Source: Candidatus Desulfatibia profunda (GTDB lineage Bacteria > Desulfobacterota > Desulfobacteria > Desulfobacterales > UBA11574). From it: 48,552 nt of DNA. The translations under genes and the position numbers were made by a program. Positions 16,576-23,805 of the stretch are shown piece after piece. The stretch is taken from assembly GCA_014382665.1 (NCBI GenBank), contig JACNJH010000135.1:1-48552 (forward strand), written 5' to 3'. The number at the start of each line of letters is the position of its first letter. Within the stretch, counting starts at the first letter, position 1. A model generated the notes under the pieces. The model was not told the DNA's origin. It saw only the letters and a program-made list of their open reading frames with translations, and ran no database searches.

Positions 16576-17192
16576 TCCACTCTTTTAAGACCCAGTCCCA
16601 CCCAGGTATAGGTGTATTCGGGGGTGATTGCTGCGGCCCAGGCCTCCACAACCACTCTTTCCAGCACCCTAAAGCCCTTGGAGAAGAGTTCCTCCTCGAC
16701 ACCCGCCGCGTTAACGTCGCAGAATCCGGAAACAACGAGCAAGCTTTCGTTTGGGATTGTAAGGCGACGGTAGTGGTCGAACATTTCCGTATGAACGGCC
16801 GCCGGCAGGTTGGCAAGGATAAGCTGGAATCCCCCTTTAATCGCATCTGCAGATCCGCGCAAAAGATGTAGCCTGTTTTCCATCCGGTTGAAAACCGCAT
16901 TTTGAATTGAAGCGCTTATGGCTGCAAAGCTAATGTCGCAGCCCAGGGCGGCAGCGCCGTTTTTGAGTGCCGCCGCCAGCCCTAAAATTCCAGAACCGCA
17001 GCCTATATCGAGGATTCGGGCTTTATTTTTAACCTCTAATCGCTGAAGGACGGTAAGCGCGGCTTTTGTTGAAGGGTGCGCCGGAGGAAAGGAACGGCAG
17101 GTCCTAAGGACCAGACAGTCTTCCCCTTTTTTGGGCCTTCTGAGACTATAGGGTGAGCGGACAACTAAATTTCCGATACGATAGAACATCAA
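16572..17192 (-). CDS. Class I SAM-dependent methyltransferase, PrmA-like
   Basis: The 206-residue protein has the SAM-binding motif ILDIGCGSGILGLAAA (residues about 60-75), an acidic loop CDIS at 85-88, and ILANLP at 125-130 in the place of the substrate-site motif. This resembles the catalytic domain of ribosomal protein L11 methyltransferase (PrmA) and related small methyltransferases, without the PrmA N-terminal substrate-binding domain. The target is therefore unknown. It follows a frameshifted small gene on the same strand with only a few bases between them. Confidence 0.8.
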   Translation of the reverse strand: MMFYRIGNLVVRSPYSLRRPKKGEDCLVLRTCRSFPPAHPSTKAALTVLQRLEVKNKARILDIGCGSGILGLAAALKNGAAALGCDISFAAISASIQNAVFNRMENRLHLLRGSADAIKGGFQLILANLPAAVHTEMFDHYRRLTIPNESLLVVSGFCDVNAAGVEEELFSKGFRVLERVVVEAWAAAITPEYTYTWVGLGLKRVD

Positions 17193-17195
17193 AAA

Positions 17196-17368
17196 CTACT
17201 CGTCTTTCCTGGGAGGCTTTAGCTTGAACCCGAAAATCAGTACAAAGGCAATCCCGATCATGCCGATAAGCCCCGCGTTTCTCATGGCGTCCAGACTGGC
17301 GTAACTGGAGAAATATTTGTAAAATACTCGATCACCTTATCGTATTTTCCCTGGAAAAAGTAGAACAT
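17196..17368 (-). pseudogene. Frameshifted small membrane-protein gene
   Basis: On the minus strand an ATG at 17368 opens MFYFFQGKYDKVIEYF..., which stops at 17282. The next frame continues ...YKYFSSYASLDAMRNAGLIGMIG and ends after a hydrophobic helix in FKLKPPRKDE at 17196. Joined near 17315, the two halves give one sensible protein of about 57 residues: an amphipathic start, one membrane helix and a basic tail. I read this as a single gene broken by a frameshift, or as an assembly error. The second half could also be translated alone from an ATG at 17285 (29 residues). The family is unknown. Confidence 0.45.
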
Positions 17369-17555
17369 TCCACTCGTTATCCTTTTTTCAATCTTTAGTA
17401 AGCTAATTTTCAGATTCAACACAAGCCAGCTGTCGTGTTAAATGAAAAATACGCAAGACACATGCCAAAAGAAATTGCCGTCATATGCTTTTTAACTTAA
17501 ATCATTTTGCATGGTCTTCAACTTTGAGAGCTTCGAGTACCACTGTTATATTTTA

Positions 17556-17584
17556 TTGACACATAAATCATAATTCTCTATCTT
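17556..17584 (+). promoter_or_regulatory. Sigma-70-type promoter for the metallophosphoesterase gene
   Basis: A perfect TTGACA (17556-17561) is followed after 17 bp by TATCTT (17579-17584). This places the start near 17591, about 75 bases before the GTG of the next gene. Confidence 0.6.
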
Positions 17585-17666
17585 GCTGTGGTAAAGAGTA
17601 TTTTAAATAAATTGGGCCAGGCAAAGCGTTACTTGTACGATTCCTGGCACTTTGGAGTGACAGATC

Positions 17667-18413
17667 GTGCAAGTGGCGGTTCTCTCGGATATCCATGCCA
17701 ATATTGAGGCGTTTCAAGCGGTGCTTCGTGATCTTGAGCATCAAGCGGATAGGGTCCTGAATTTGGGAGACCTCGTCGGCTACAATGCCAGTCCCAACGA
17801 ATGTGTGGAGCTTGCTATGAAAATAGGGATGGATTCCATTCAGGGCAACCATGACCAAGCCATATGCAATCCAAATCTTGCCGAGAAGTTCAACATCTAT
17901 GCGCATAAGGCAATCCTGTGGACAAAAAAAGTCCTTACTGACGAGAACACACAGTTTTTGTGCAGTCTGTCGGAAAGTTTCAATACAACCTGCGGAATGG
18001 CCTTCCACGGCTCTCCCGAAAGCACGCTTAATTATATCGGCCTCCATTCCCAGGCTAAAGCCGTTTTAAAGAAGATGAAAAAGGGATGTTGGGGTGAAAC
18101 GAATGTTTGCTTTTTCGGTCACACTCACAAAAGGAAAATCTGGCGCATGGATATCCGGGGAAAAGTAGCGCCTGTTGAAATTCCCACAGATGGTATTGTC
18201 CGTCTCGACAGAGAGGAATTTTATCTTTTAAACCCCGGGAGTGTCGGCCAACCCCGAAATGGCGACCCCAGATCCTCATACTTGATCTTCGACACTGTCA
18301 ACCATACGGTGAATTTCAGACGGGTTGGCTATGATTTGGGCGCAGCCATGAGAAAAATTATTGCCGCTGACCTTCCTGATTTTTTTGCAAACAGGCTTAT
18401 ACACGGGCATTAA
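17667..18413 (+). CDS. Calcineurin-like metallophosphoesterase, YfcE/MJ0936-like
   Basis: The 248-residue cytosolic protein carries the full metal-binding set: LSDIHAN (Asp8, His10), GDLVGY (Asp35), GNHD (Asn61, His62), a lone His at 114 in FHGSP, and GHTH (His152, His154). NPGSVGQPRNGDPRSSY near residues 192-208 is typical of the group that includes Yfce-type phosphodiesterases. The substrate cannot be told. The start is GTG at 17667 after GGAG, since translation from it begins exactly at the QVAVLSDIH strand. A promoter lies at 17556-17584. A GNAT gene follows 32 bp on, probably in the same transcript. Confidence 0.88.
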   Translation: MQVAVLSDIHANIEAFQAVLRDLEHQADRVLNLGDLVGYNASPNECVELAMKIGMDSIQGNHDQAICNPNLAEKFNIYAHKAILWTKKVLTDENTQFLCSLSESFNTTCGMAFHGSPESTLNYIGLHSQAKAVLKKMKKGCWGETNVCFFGHTHKRKIWRMDIRGKVAPVEIPTDGIVRLDREEFYLLNPGSVGQPRNGDPRSSYLIFDTVNHTVNFRRVGYDLGAAMRKIIAADLPDFFANRLIHGH

Positions 18414-18445
18414 TAAAACAACCTTGTATCTTGGGAGGCGCTAAA

Positions 18446-19009
18446 ATGACAGGCAAGCAGGAACTGAAAAAGACAGGTAAGCTTAAAGACGGCACCGAAG
18501 TTATTTTACGTCCGATGACCAAAGCCGACCGCCAGGTGGTGGGGGATTTTTTCAGTCGGCTGACACCCTCGGTGCTCCAGTATGTGCGCAACGACGTCAC
18601 CGATCCGCAAGTACTTGACAAATGGTTCGAACAACTGAACTACGAAAGGGTTTTCCCTCTGTTGGCCTTAATAGAAAACAGGGTGGTGGCTGATGCGACC
18701 CTTCACCGGGTGGCCCACGGGTGGCGGAGACACTTGGGCACCATCAGGATCGTTGTGGATCCGGAATTCCACGAAAAAGGCCTGGGAACCCTGATGATCA
18801 ACGAACTGATCGATCTGGCCCAGGAGTTCGGGCTGGAGAAACTCATGGTGGAGTTCCCCCTTAAGGCCCATGGCGCCCTGGCGATGTTCAAGAAAGCCGG
18901 GTTCAGTCCCCGGGCGGTGATTGAGGGACTTATGAAAAACCGCCATGGCCAGGATTTGGATGTGGTAATCATGGTGATGGATGTGGCCGCACATGCCGGC
19001 AGGATTTAG
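18446..19009 (+). CDS. GNAT family N-acetyltransferase
   Basis: The 187-residue protein shows the GNAT core: RPMTKADRQVVGDFF at the N-terminus, then RIVVDPEFHEKGLGTLMINE, whose EKGLG loop binds the acetyl-CoA pyrophosphate, and LEKLMVEFPLKAHGALAMF with the late helix-strand FKKAGFSPRAVIEG. The substrate is unknown. I start at the ATG at 18446; the upstream TTG at 18431 lies inside the GGGAGG ribosome-binding site. It follows the phosphoesterase gene and converges on the kinase gene, 16 bp away. Confidence 0.88.
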   Translation: MTGKQELKKTGKLKDGTEVILRPMTKADRQVVGDFFSRLTPSVLQYVRNDVTDPQVLDKWFEQLNYERVFPLLALIENRVVADATLHRVAHGWRRHLGTIRIVVDPEFHEKGLGTLMINELIDLAQEFGLEKLMVEFPLKAHGALAMFKKAGFSPRAVIEGLMKNRHGQDLDVVIMVMDVAAHAGRI

Positions 19010-19025
19010 TCATGATAAATTAAGG

Positions 19026-20366
19026 TTAAAAGAGCGGTAAAACGCTGCTGCCATAGTCAGGAAATTTGGCTTTGATGGCCTTCTTAAGAGTTCCGGCATC
19101 AGGATAACGTTCTTCCGGATTTTTCTCAAGGCATTTCAATATGATCTGCTCGATTTCGGGATTTAGGTCCTCATTGTGTTTTCCTGGTGGGGGGACTGGA
19201 AGTTCCAGAATCATGTCCATGAGCACCTTTTCCACCTCGTGATAGAACGGAAACATCCCGGTGTAGAGTACGTACATGACGACCCCCAGCGCCCAGACGT
19301 CCGAGCGACGCTGGCTTTTACCCATAATCTGCTCCGGAGACATAAAGGGCCGGGAGCCGGTCACCGTACCGGATATATCCTTCTCTTTGAGTTCCTTGGC
19401 GGCGCCGAAATCCAAAAGCTTAATGGTGCCGTCCGGTTTGACCATTACGTTTCCCGGCTTGATGTCTCGGTGGATAATTCCCAAATCGTGGGCGTGAGCA
19501 ACAACATCCAAAAGTTGGATCACAACCGATTCCACCTCCTTTTCCTCCAGTTCGCGCTCAATCACCTCGAGAAGGGTTTTTCCTGCAACAAACTCCTGGA
19601 TGAGCACCCTTTTTTTATTTACTTCTATTATTTCGCAAACTTCAGGCACACCGGCATGACCGGCCAGCATCCTTAGAATCCGGGCCTCCTTTTCAATCTT
19701 GGGGTTCAACTTTTTGCTTAGCGGGATTTTGGCTACAAAAAGAGCAGGAGAGACATTCAACACCTCCCGGACCTTCCAGACTTCACCAAAGCTCCCTAGC
19801 CCCAACCTGGCAACTTTTTTATAGCGGTGGCCCAGAAACTCGTCGGCCCTGAAACGGGATTGAAGACGTTCCGCCAACCCGGGCAAAAATCTGGCCAGAA
19901 GCTTCTTACAGGAGGATGGCGGCTCGAGCTCCTGCAAGCCATTGATTTCATTACCATCATCATGTATACTGCATTCACCGAGGCGGGCGTAAACTCCGGT
20001 CCTCCTTAAGAGTTCTTGGCAATCGACGGGCCTTGTGAGATAGTCCGCTGCTCCGGCTTTTAAGGCCGAGGCCACCAGGTCCTCTGAAAAGCTTTCTATG
20101 ATTACGATTACCGGGATCTTGATATCATCTTTTTCCTTTTGCAGGCATTTAATAAGCCTTTGCAGGTCAAGTTCCGGCCGACCCAGGGCCAGAAGGGCCA
20201 CATCGACCCTTTGCTCTCCGGCGATCTTCAAAGCCTCATCCAGGTTACCGGAGGTATAGACCCGGTAGCCGCCCTCGACAAGAGAGTTCTTTAGTTTTTC
20301 AGCGTCGGATTGGTCGCTGTCGATGACTAAAACCACCCGCTTTTCACCGTCCTTTGTCCGGACCAT
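19026..20366 (-). CDS. Serine/threonine protein kinase with N-terminal degenerate receiver domain
   Basis: The 446-residue protein joins a receiver-like domain (residues about 10-125) to a eukaryotic-type kinase (about 182-440). The kinase is complete: GLGSFGEV at 189-196, Lys213, HRDIKPGN with Asp301, DFG at 319-321 and SPEQ in place of APE. In the receiver, the phospho-acceptor Asp is Ala60 (LLALGRPELD) and the conserved Lys is Arg112 (LTRP), so it probably cannot be phosphorylated and may bind a partner instead. The frame is open to 20465, but that would overlap the divergent gene; the ATG at 20366 has AAAGGA upstream. The gene diverges from the S2P-like gene, with 79 bp between starts. 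Confidence 0.9.
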   Translation of the reverse strand: MVRTKDGEKRVVLVIDSDQSDAEKLKNSLVEGGYRVYTSGNLDEALKIAGEQRVDVALLALGRPELDLQRLIKCLQKEKDDIKIPVIVIIESFSEDLVASALKAGAADYLTRPVDCQELLRRTGVYARLGECSIHDDGNEINGLQELEPPSSCKKLLARFLPGLAERLQSRFRADEFLGHRYKKVARLGLGSFGEVWKVREVLNVSPALFVAKIPLSKKLNPKIEKEARILRMLAGHAGVPEVCEIIEVNKKRVLIQEFVAGKTLLEVIERELEEKEVESVVIQLLDVVAHAHDLGIIHRDIKPGNVMVKPDGTIKLLDFGAAKELKEKDISGTVTGSRPFMSPEQIMGKSQRRSDVWALGVVMYVLYTGMFPFYHEVEKVLMDMILELPVPPPGKHNEDLNPEIEQIILKCLEKNPEERYPDAGTLKKAIKAKFPDYGSSVLPLF

Positions 20367-20445
20367 TTTTTGATGTCCTTTTTTGTTTGACACCAAAGAC
20401 TTATTTTCTCTATACTCGCGCAAACCATAAATCGGAGGAATTGCC

Positions 20446-21057
20446 TTGCCCTTAATGATATTCAATTCAGAAGAAATTCTCTATTACAGCGTGACCATAC
20501 TCGCCATCGTCGCCTTCAGTTCCGGTTTTACGCGATTTTTCGCTTTAAGCTTCGCAAATGTAAAGCCTGCCGGGGAAGAGGCCGGTTTCGACTTTAACCC
20601 CTTCGGCAACCTGGATATTGTGGGGACCATCGTCTTTTTTCTGGGAGGTTTCGGCTGGGGCCGACAGTTGGACGATCAAAAGATCGGATTCAAGCAACAG
20701 AAACTGGGATGGCTCATTATTTCGCTGATCGCCCCCTTCGCCAGTCTGACCCTGGCGCTCAGTGCGGCTTACATGAAGCAATACTTCTGGACCGACCGGG
20801 TCGTCGAGGTCGTACTCCATCTGTGTGCGGCTGTGACCGCTTACCATATACTCCCCATTCCTCCCCTGGCAGGTTCTAGGCTGATCTATCTGGCGTTGCC
20901 CGGTCAGAATCAGCGTGTCTGGAGAATGTACTCAAGGATCGGACCCTACATTATCCTGGCTTTAGTAATCGCTGAACGTTTTTCGGGGGTGCCGTTTTTA
21001 ACAGAGACGGTTGCACCGGTTATGGACGTTGTGACCAGGTTTGTCGAATACCAATGA
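20446..21057 (+). CDS. Membrane protein of S2P/M50 (YwhC-like) fold lacking the catalytic motifs
   Basis: The 203-residue protein has about five membrane segments and follows the layout of small site-2-protease homologues: a first helix, NPFGNLDIVGTIVFFLGGFGWGR (shown by its ends NPFGNLD and GGFGWGR), and LPIPPLAGSRLI near the end. The zinc motif HExxH is absent; the aligned stretch is AFSSGFTRFFALSFAN (23-38). The second metal motif, normally PPLDG, is PPLAG with Ala142. It is therefore probably not a protease. The start is TTG at 20446, six bases after GGAGGA. It diverges from the kinase gene, and the two may be regulated together. Confidence 0.75.
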   Translation: MPLMIFNSEEILYYSVTILAIVAFSSGFTRFFALSFANVKPAGEEAGFDFNPFGNLDIVGTIVFFLGGFGWGRQLDDQKIGFKQQKLGWLIISLIAPFASLTLALSAAYMKQYFWTDRVVEVVLHLCAAVTAYHILPIPPLAGSRLIYLALPGQNQRVWRMYSRIGPYIILALVIAERFSGVPFLTETVAPVMDVVTRFVEYQ

Positions 21058-21175
21058 TGATCTCCCAACCCGAACACTTTGGAGGCAAGCAAAGAATCCT
21101 GGCCCATAGGACCAGCTTTGGTTTGCCCCTGAAAGGGGCTGCTTTCCTGCAAATAGAACAAGTTCAAAGTGCCTT

Positions 21176-21318
21176 AAGTGAGCTAAAGTGCCTAAAGTTA
21201 TGGAGTCGCTTTCAGCCGTCGTAGCCATTCAGCCGTCGTAGCTAAAGCTACTATGGCGAAGTCGGCAGCTACTATGGCGAAGTCGGCACGTTAGCTCACT
21301 TCAAACTTTAGGCACTTT
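21176..21318. repeat. Mosaic repeat element, copy A
   Basis: Two outer pairs cross each other: AAGTGAGCTAA (21176) matches TTAGCTCACTT (21291), and AAAGTGCCTAAAGTT (21185) matches AACTTTAGGCACTTT (21304). Inside are tandem partial units: TTCAGCCGTCGTAGC twice and AGCTACTATGGCGAAGTCGGC twice. The same blocks recur in inverted order at 38545-38650. Confidence 0.8.
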
Positions 21319-21334
21319 TATTGATTGTCATTAA

Positions 21335-21372
21335 AAAAGGCGGAAAGGTTTCAGCCCCTTCCCGCCTTTTTA
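21335..21372. terminator. Bidirectional rho-independent terminator
   Basis: GGCGG and AAGG pair with CCTT and CCGCC around a short loop, with an A run on the left and a T run on the right. It lies between the convergent S2P-like and OFA transporter genes and suits both. Confidence 0.8.
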
Positions 21373-21410
21373 TTTGCGGTTGATAATATGCTTTCCGATC
21401 GACCGCGTGT

Positions 21411-22691
21411 TTAGGCTCCTGCCTTTTGAGGTTTCTTGGTAACCAAGGCAATCAAAATTGCGAGAATGAGCAACCCTCCTGCGACGTAAAACGCAGCGTC
21501 GTATGATCCGGTTGCGTCCTTGATTTTACCTGCCAGCTTGGGCATGAAGGCGCCCAGACCCCAGCCGATGAAGACCAGGCCGTAGTTGAAGCCCAGGTTC
21601 TTGGGGCCGTAAAAGTCAGCCGTATAGGAGGGCATCAAGGCCAGGCCGCCGCCGTAGACCCAGTAAGCGATCATACAGGCCGTGAACGTCAGGACAAGCG
21701 ACTTGGCCGCAATCATCATGGGCAGCGCGAATAGACAGACAGCCGCGACCGCGGCATTGATCATGTAGGCCTTGTCCCGGCCGATGATGTCCGAGTACTT
21801 GCCGGTTCCGACCCGGCCCGCGGCGTTCATAAATCCGCCGGCTGCAACCAGGATAAATCCACTCTCCAGGAAGGGTTTAACGATCTTGGCAGCATGGCCG
21901 ATAATCAGCAGACCGGCCTGGGTGTTCAGACAGAAAAGAGCGATCAGGGCATACATCTGCCAGGTTCCGGCCATTTCTCCGGCAGTCCAGTCCACCGCGG
22001 AGGATGCCGCTTTTTTGGCCGCGACCGTCACCGGTTGGGGCGGTACGTAGCCGGGTTCCGGCCATTTCAGAACCTGGGCCGCGATAAAGATGACGATCAG
22101 GTAAGCGACACCAAGCACCAGAAATGAGGCCGAAAGCGAATAACTGGTAATCAGCCACTGGATGAGCGGGGACACGTAAAAGGCCGCGCCGCCGTAACCT
22201 GCGACCGTGATGCCGATCATGAGACCGACCTGGTGCGGTCCGACCCATCGCCGCGTTGCCGGGACCGGAGCGGCATAACCAATGCCCATGGCGATTCCGC
22301 CGCCGACGCCGAATCCCCACAGGATTCCGGCGTAGGAGTGAGCCGTACCGGCGATGATCATGCCTATCCCCATGAAGATTGCAGAGATGGTGCCGGCCAC
22401 GGAGGGACCGTATTTATCCTGGATCTTCCCGCCGGGAATCATCAGCAGGGCAAAGATTAAAATACACAAAGACGCCGGGTTGGAAGCCTGCTCTGCCGTA
22501 AGAGCGGCGGGCCAGCCGTGAGCCTTCATGTAAACGTCGTCTGTGAGGTACTTGAGCCAGACGGACCAAGCATACAGACAGCCCAGACATAAGTTGATGG
22601 TCGTACCAGCCAAGATGGTGGCCCAGCCGCGCCCGGGGATTGCATCTACTGGTTTATTGTACCCCTCGGCATACTTTCCCATAAATGCCAT
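21411..22691 (-). CDS. Major facilitator transporter, oxalate/formate antiporter (OFA) family
   Basis: The 426-residue protein has about twelve membrane helices. The start region GRGWATILAGTTINLCLGCLYAWSVW, quoted by its ends GRGWATILAG and LCLGCLYAWSVW, is characteristic of the OFA branch, and GKIQDKYGPSVAGTISA is the inter-helix MFS signature. The central loop (about 205-225, VPPQPVTVAAKKAASS) splits two halves of six helices. OFA members exchange small carboxylates such as oxalate and formate, but many are uncharacterised, so the substrate is open. A near-perfect TAAGGAGGTG lies before the ATG. The gene is downstream of a TetR regulator on the same strand with a 345-bp gap. Confidence 0.9.
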   Translation of the reverse strand: MAFMGKYAEGYNKPVDAIPGRGWATILAGTTINLCLGCLYAWSVWLKYLTDDVYMKAHGWPAALTAEQASNPASLCILIFALLMIPGGKIQDKYGPSVAGTISAIFMGIGMIIAGTAHSYAGILWGFGVGGGIAMGIGYAAPVPATRRWVGPHQVGLMIGITVAGYGGAAFYVSPLIQWLITSYSLSASFLVLGVAYLIVIFIAAQVLKWPEPGYVPPQPVTVAAKKAASSAVDWTAGEMAGTWQMYALIALFCLNTQAGLLIIGHAAKIVKPFLESGFILVAAGGFMNAAGRVGTGKYSDIIGRDKAYMINAAVAAVCLFALPMMIAAKSLVLTFTACMIAYWVYGGGLALMPSYTADFYGPKNLGFNYGLVFIGWGLGAFMPKLAGKIKDATGSYDAAFYVAGGLLILAILIALVTKKPQKAGA

Positions 22692-23036
22692 TAGTACACC
22701 TCCTTAAGTTTGAAATATTGGGTTGATTTACCGGAGCCCCGGTTTCCGGCCTTCACGATGTATCAGCCGACCTTCAACTTGCGGGCGCTTTCATGTTAGA
22801 ACGTCCGTAAGGCTTCGGTCGCTGAGGCTATCCGTTGTAAAGTCGCACGACATTAAACCATCATCAAGGTCTCCGGTGGAAAAATAACTGCAAAAACAAA
22901 TCGAAGTTTAAAATGGCTTTGCTACCACCTCCTTTCTGTGTTTAGGGTTTACATTAAGTTGCCGCGATCTCCAAACTTTGGCAGAGGAAACAGGATCTTT
23001 TCCGAGCATGTGCTGCATCGTTCAGTTGCGGTCGGC
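22692..23036. other. 345-bp leader of the OFA transporter gene
   Basis: No gene is evident. On the minus strand a strong Shine-Dalgarno (AAAGGAGGTGG, near 22925-22935) is followed only by a six-codon frame, GTG GTA GCA AAG CCA TTT TAA. A second, TAAGGAGGTG, precedes the transporter ATG. The gap may hold a leader peptide, a decayed gene or an operator for the neighbouring TetR protein. Confidence 0.4.
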
Positions 23037-23684
23037 TTAGCTTGCAGGCTCAGGACAAGTTTGAATACCTCGGCCAAAAATTTCAAATGCAATTTCAAGG
23101 GTCGATTTCAAGTAGTCCTTTTTGCTGTCGATCAATCGTTTGCTTTCTTCCCAAAGAACAACTCCCGAAAATAACGCCCAAACAATATCGGACAAAGCTA
23201 CCGGATGCCTGTCGATAAAATCGCCGTTTCGAATTCCTTCCTCAAAAATTTTAGCCATTGAACCGAAAGAAGTTCGGGATAACTCTTTTATGTCTGCAAG
23301 GAGATCCGGTGACAAATTTTTAAGGGTTTCACTCGATTGAAGGTGGAACATATTGATAAGGACCAGCGGATCGAACTCGTAGACTTCATACAGAGCTTCT
23401 TTGAGGGCTTGTATTTTTTGGACAGGATCCTGATTCTTTTCCTTGAGGACATGTTCCAGTCGAATGCTCATATAATGGAGGATCCGTAAGGAAAGGGAAG
23501 CAAACAATTCGTCTTTGTTCTTGAAATATAGGTAAATAGTTCCAGGGCTAAGCTCTGCCTCCTTGGCAATATCTTCCATCGTGGCTCTGTTGAAACTCTT
23601 TTCAGAAAACACCCTTTTAGCGGCGATCATGATTTGCTGCCGCCTTCTGCCCCTTTCTCGCTCTTTCCTTTCCTTGATGCCCAT
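23037..23684 (-). CDS. TetR/AcrR family transcriptional regulator
   Basis: The 215-residue protein has a basic N-terminus and the TetR helix-turn-helix: IMIAAKRVFSEKSFNRATMEDIA, given by its ends IMIAAKRVFSEKSF and TMEDIA, then ELSPGTIYLYFKNKDELF (residues about 15-65). The C-terminal ligand and dimer domain shows no specific motif. The regulator precedes the OFA transporter gene on the same strand and could control it, although the two may be separate transcripts. A very good promoter lies at 23718-23746, inside which repression by the protein itself would be possible. Confidence 0.9.
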   Translation of the reverse strand: MGIKERKERERGRRRQQIMIAAKRVFSEKSFNRATMEDIAKEAELSPGTIYLYFKNKDELFASLSLRILHYMSIRLEHVLKEKNQDPVQKIQALKEALYEVYEFDPLVLINMFHLQSSETLKNLSPDLLADIKELSRTSFGSMAKIFEEGIRNGDFIDRHPVALSDIVWALFSGVVLWEESKRLIDSKKDYLKSTLEIAFEIFGRGIQTCPEPAS

Positions 23685-23717
23685 ATTTTACTGAACCTTA
23701 TTTATTTATTTAAACAC

Positions 23718-23746
23718 TATATAAATGGTAGTTTTGATTTAGTCAA
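23718..23746 (-). promoter_or_regulatory. Sigma-70-type promoter of the TetR gene
   Basis: On the minus strand TTGACT (23741-23746) is separated by exactly 17 bp from TATATA (23718-23723). The spacer and -10 contain a loose inverted repeat (AACTACC and GGTAGTT-like halves against AAACACTA) that might be an operator. Confidence 0.65.
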
Positions 23747-23805
23747 GCAAATATATTCATTTTTTGTACTGCGGGCTATATTTTTGGCGGGTTTCATTTT
23801 TTTTA

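Larger units (their letters stand above)
21058..21410. other. Gap with mosaic repeat and bidirectional terminator
   Basis: There is no gene in these 353 bp. They hold a short GCCCC-TGAAA-GGGGC hairpin near 21125-21139, the mosaic repeat element at 21176-21318 and the terminator at 21335-21372. Confidence 0.7.

Noticed and set aside
20367-20465. N-terminal extension of the kinase gene over the divergent gene
   Set aside because: It would overlap the start and ribosome-binding site of the S2P-like gene; the ATG at 20366 has its own AAAGGA.
21877-22320. 147-codon minus-strand frame rich in Arg and Gly inside the OFA transporter gene
   Set aside because: It is an out-of-frame reading of a GC-rich membrane protein gene on the same strand.
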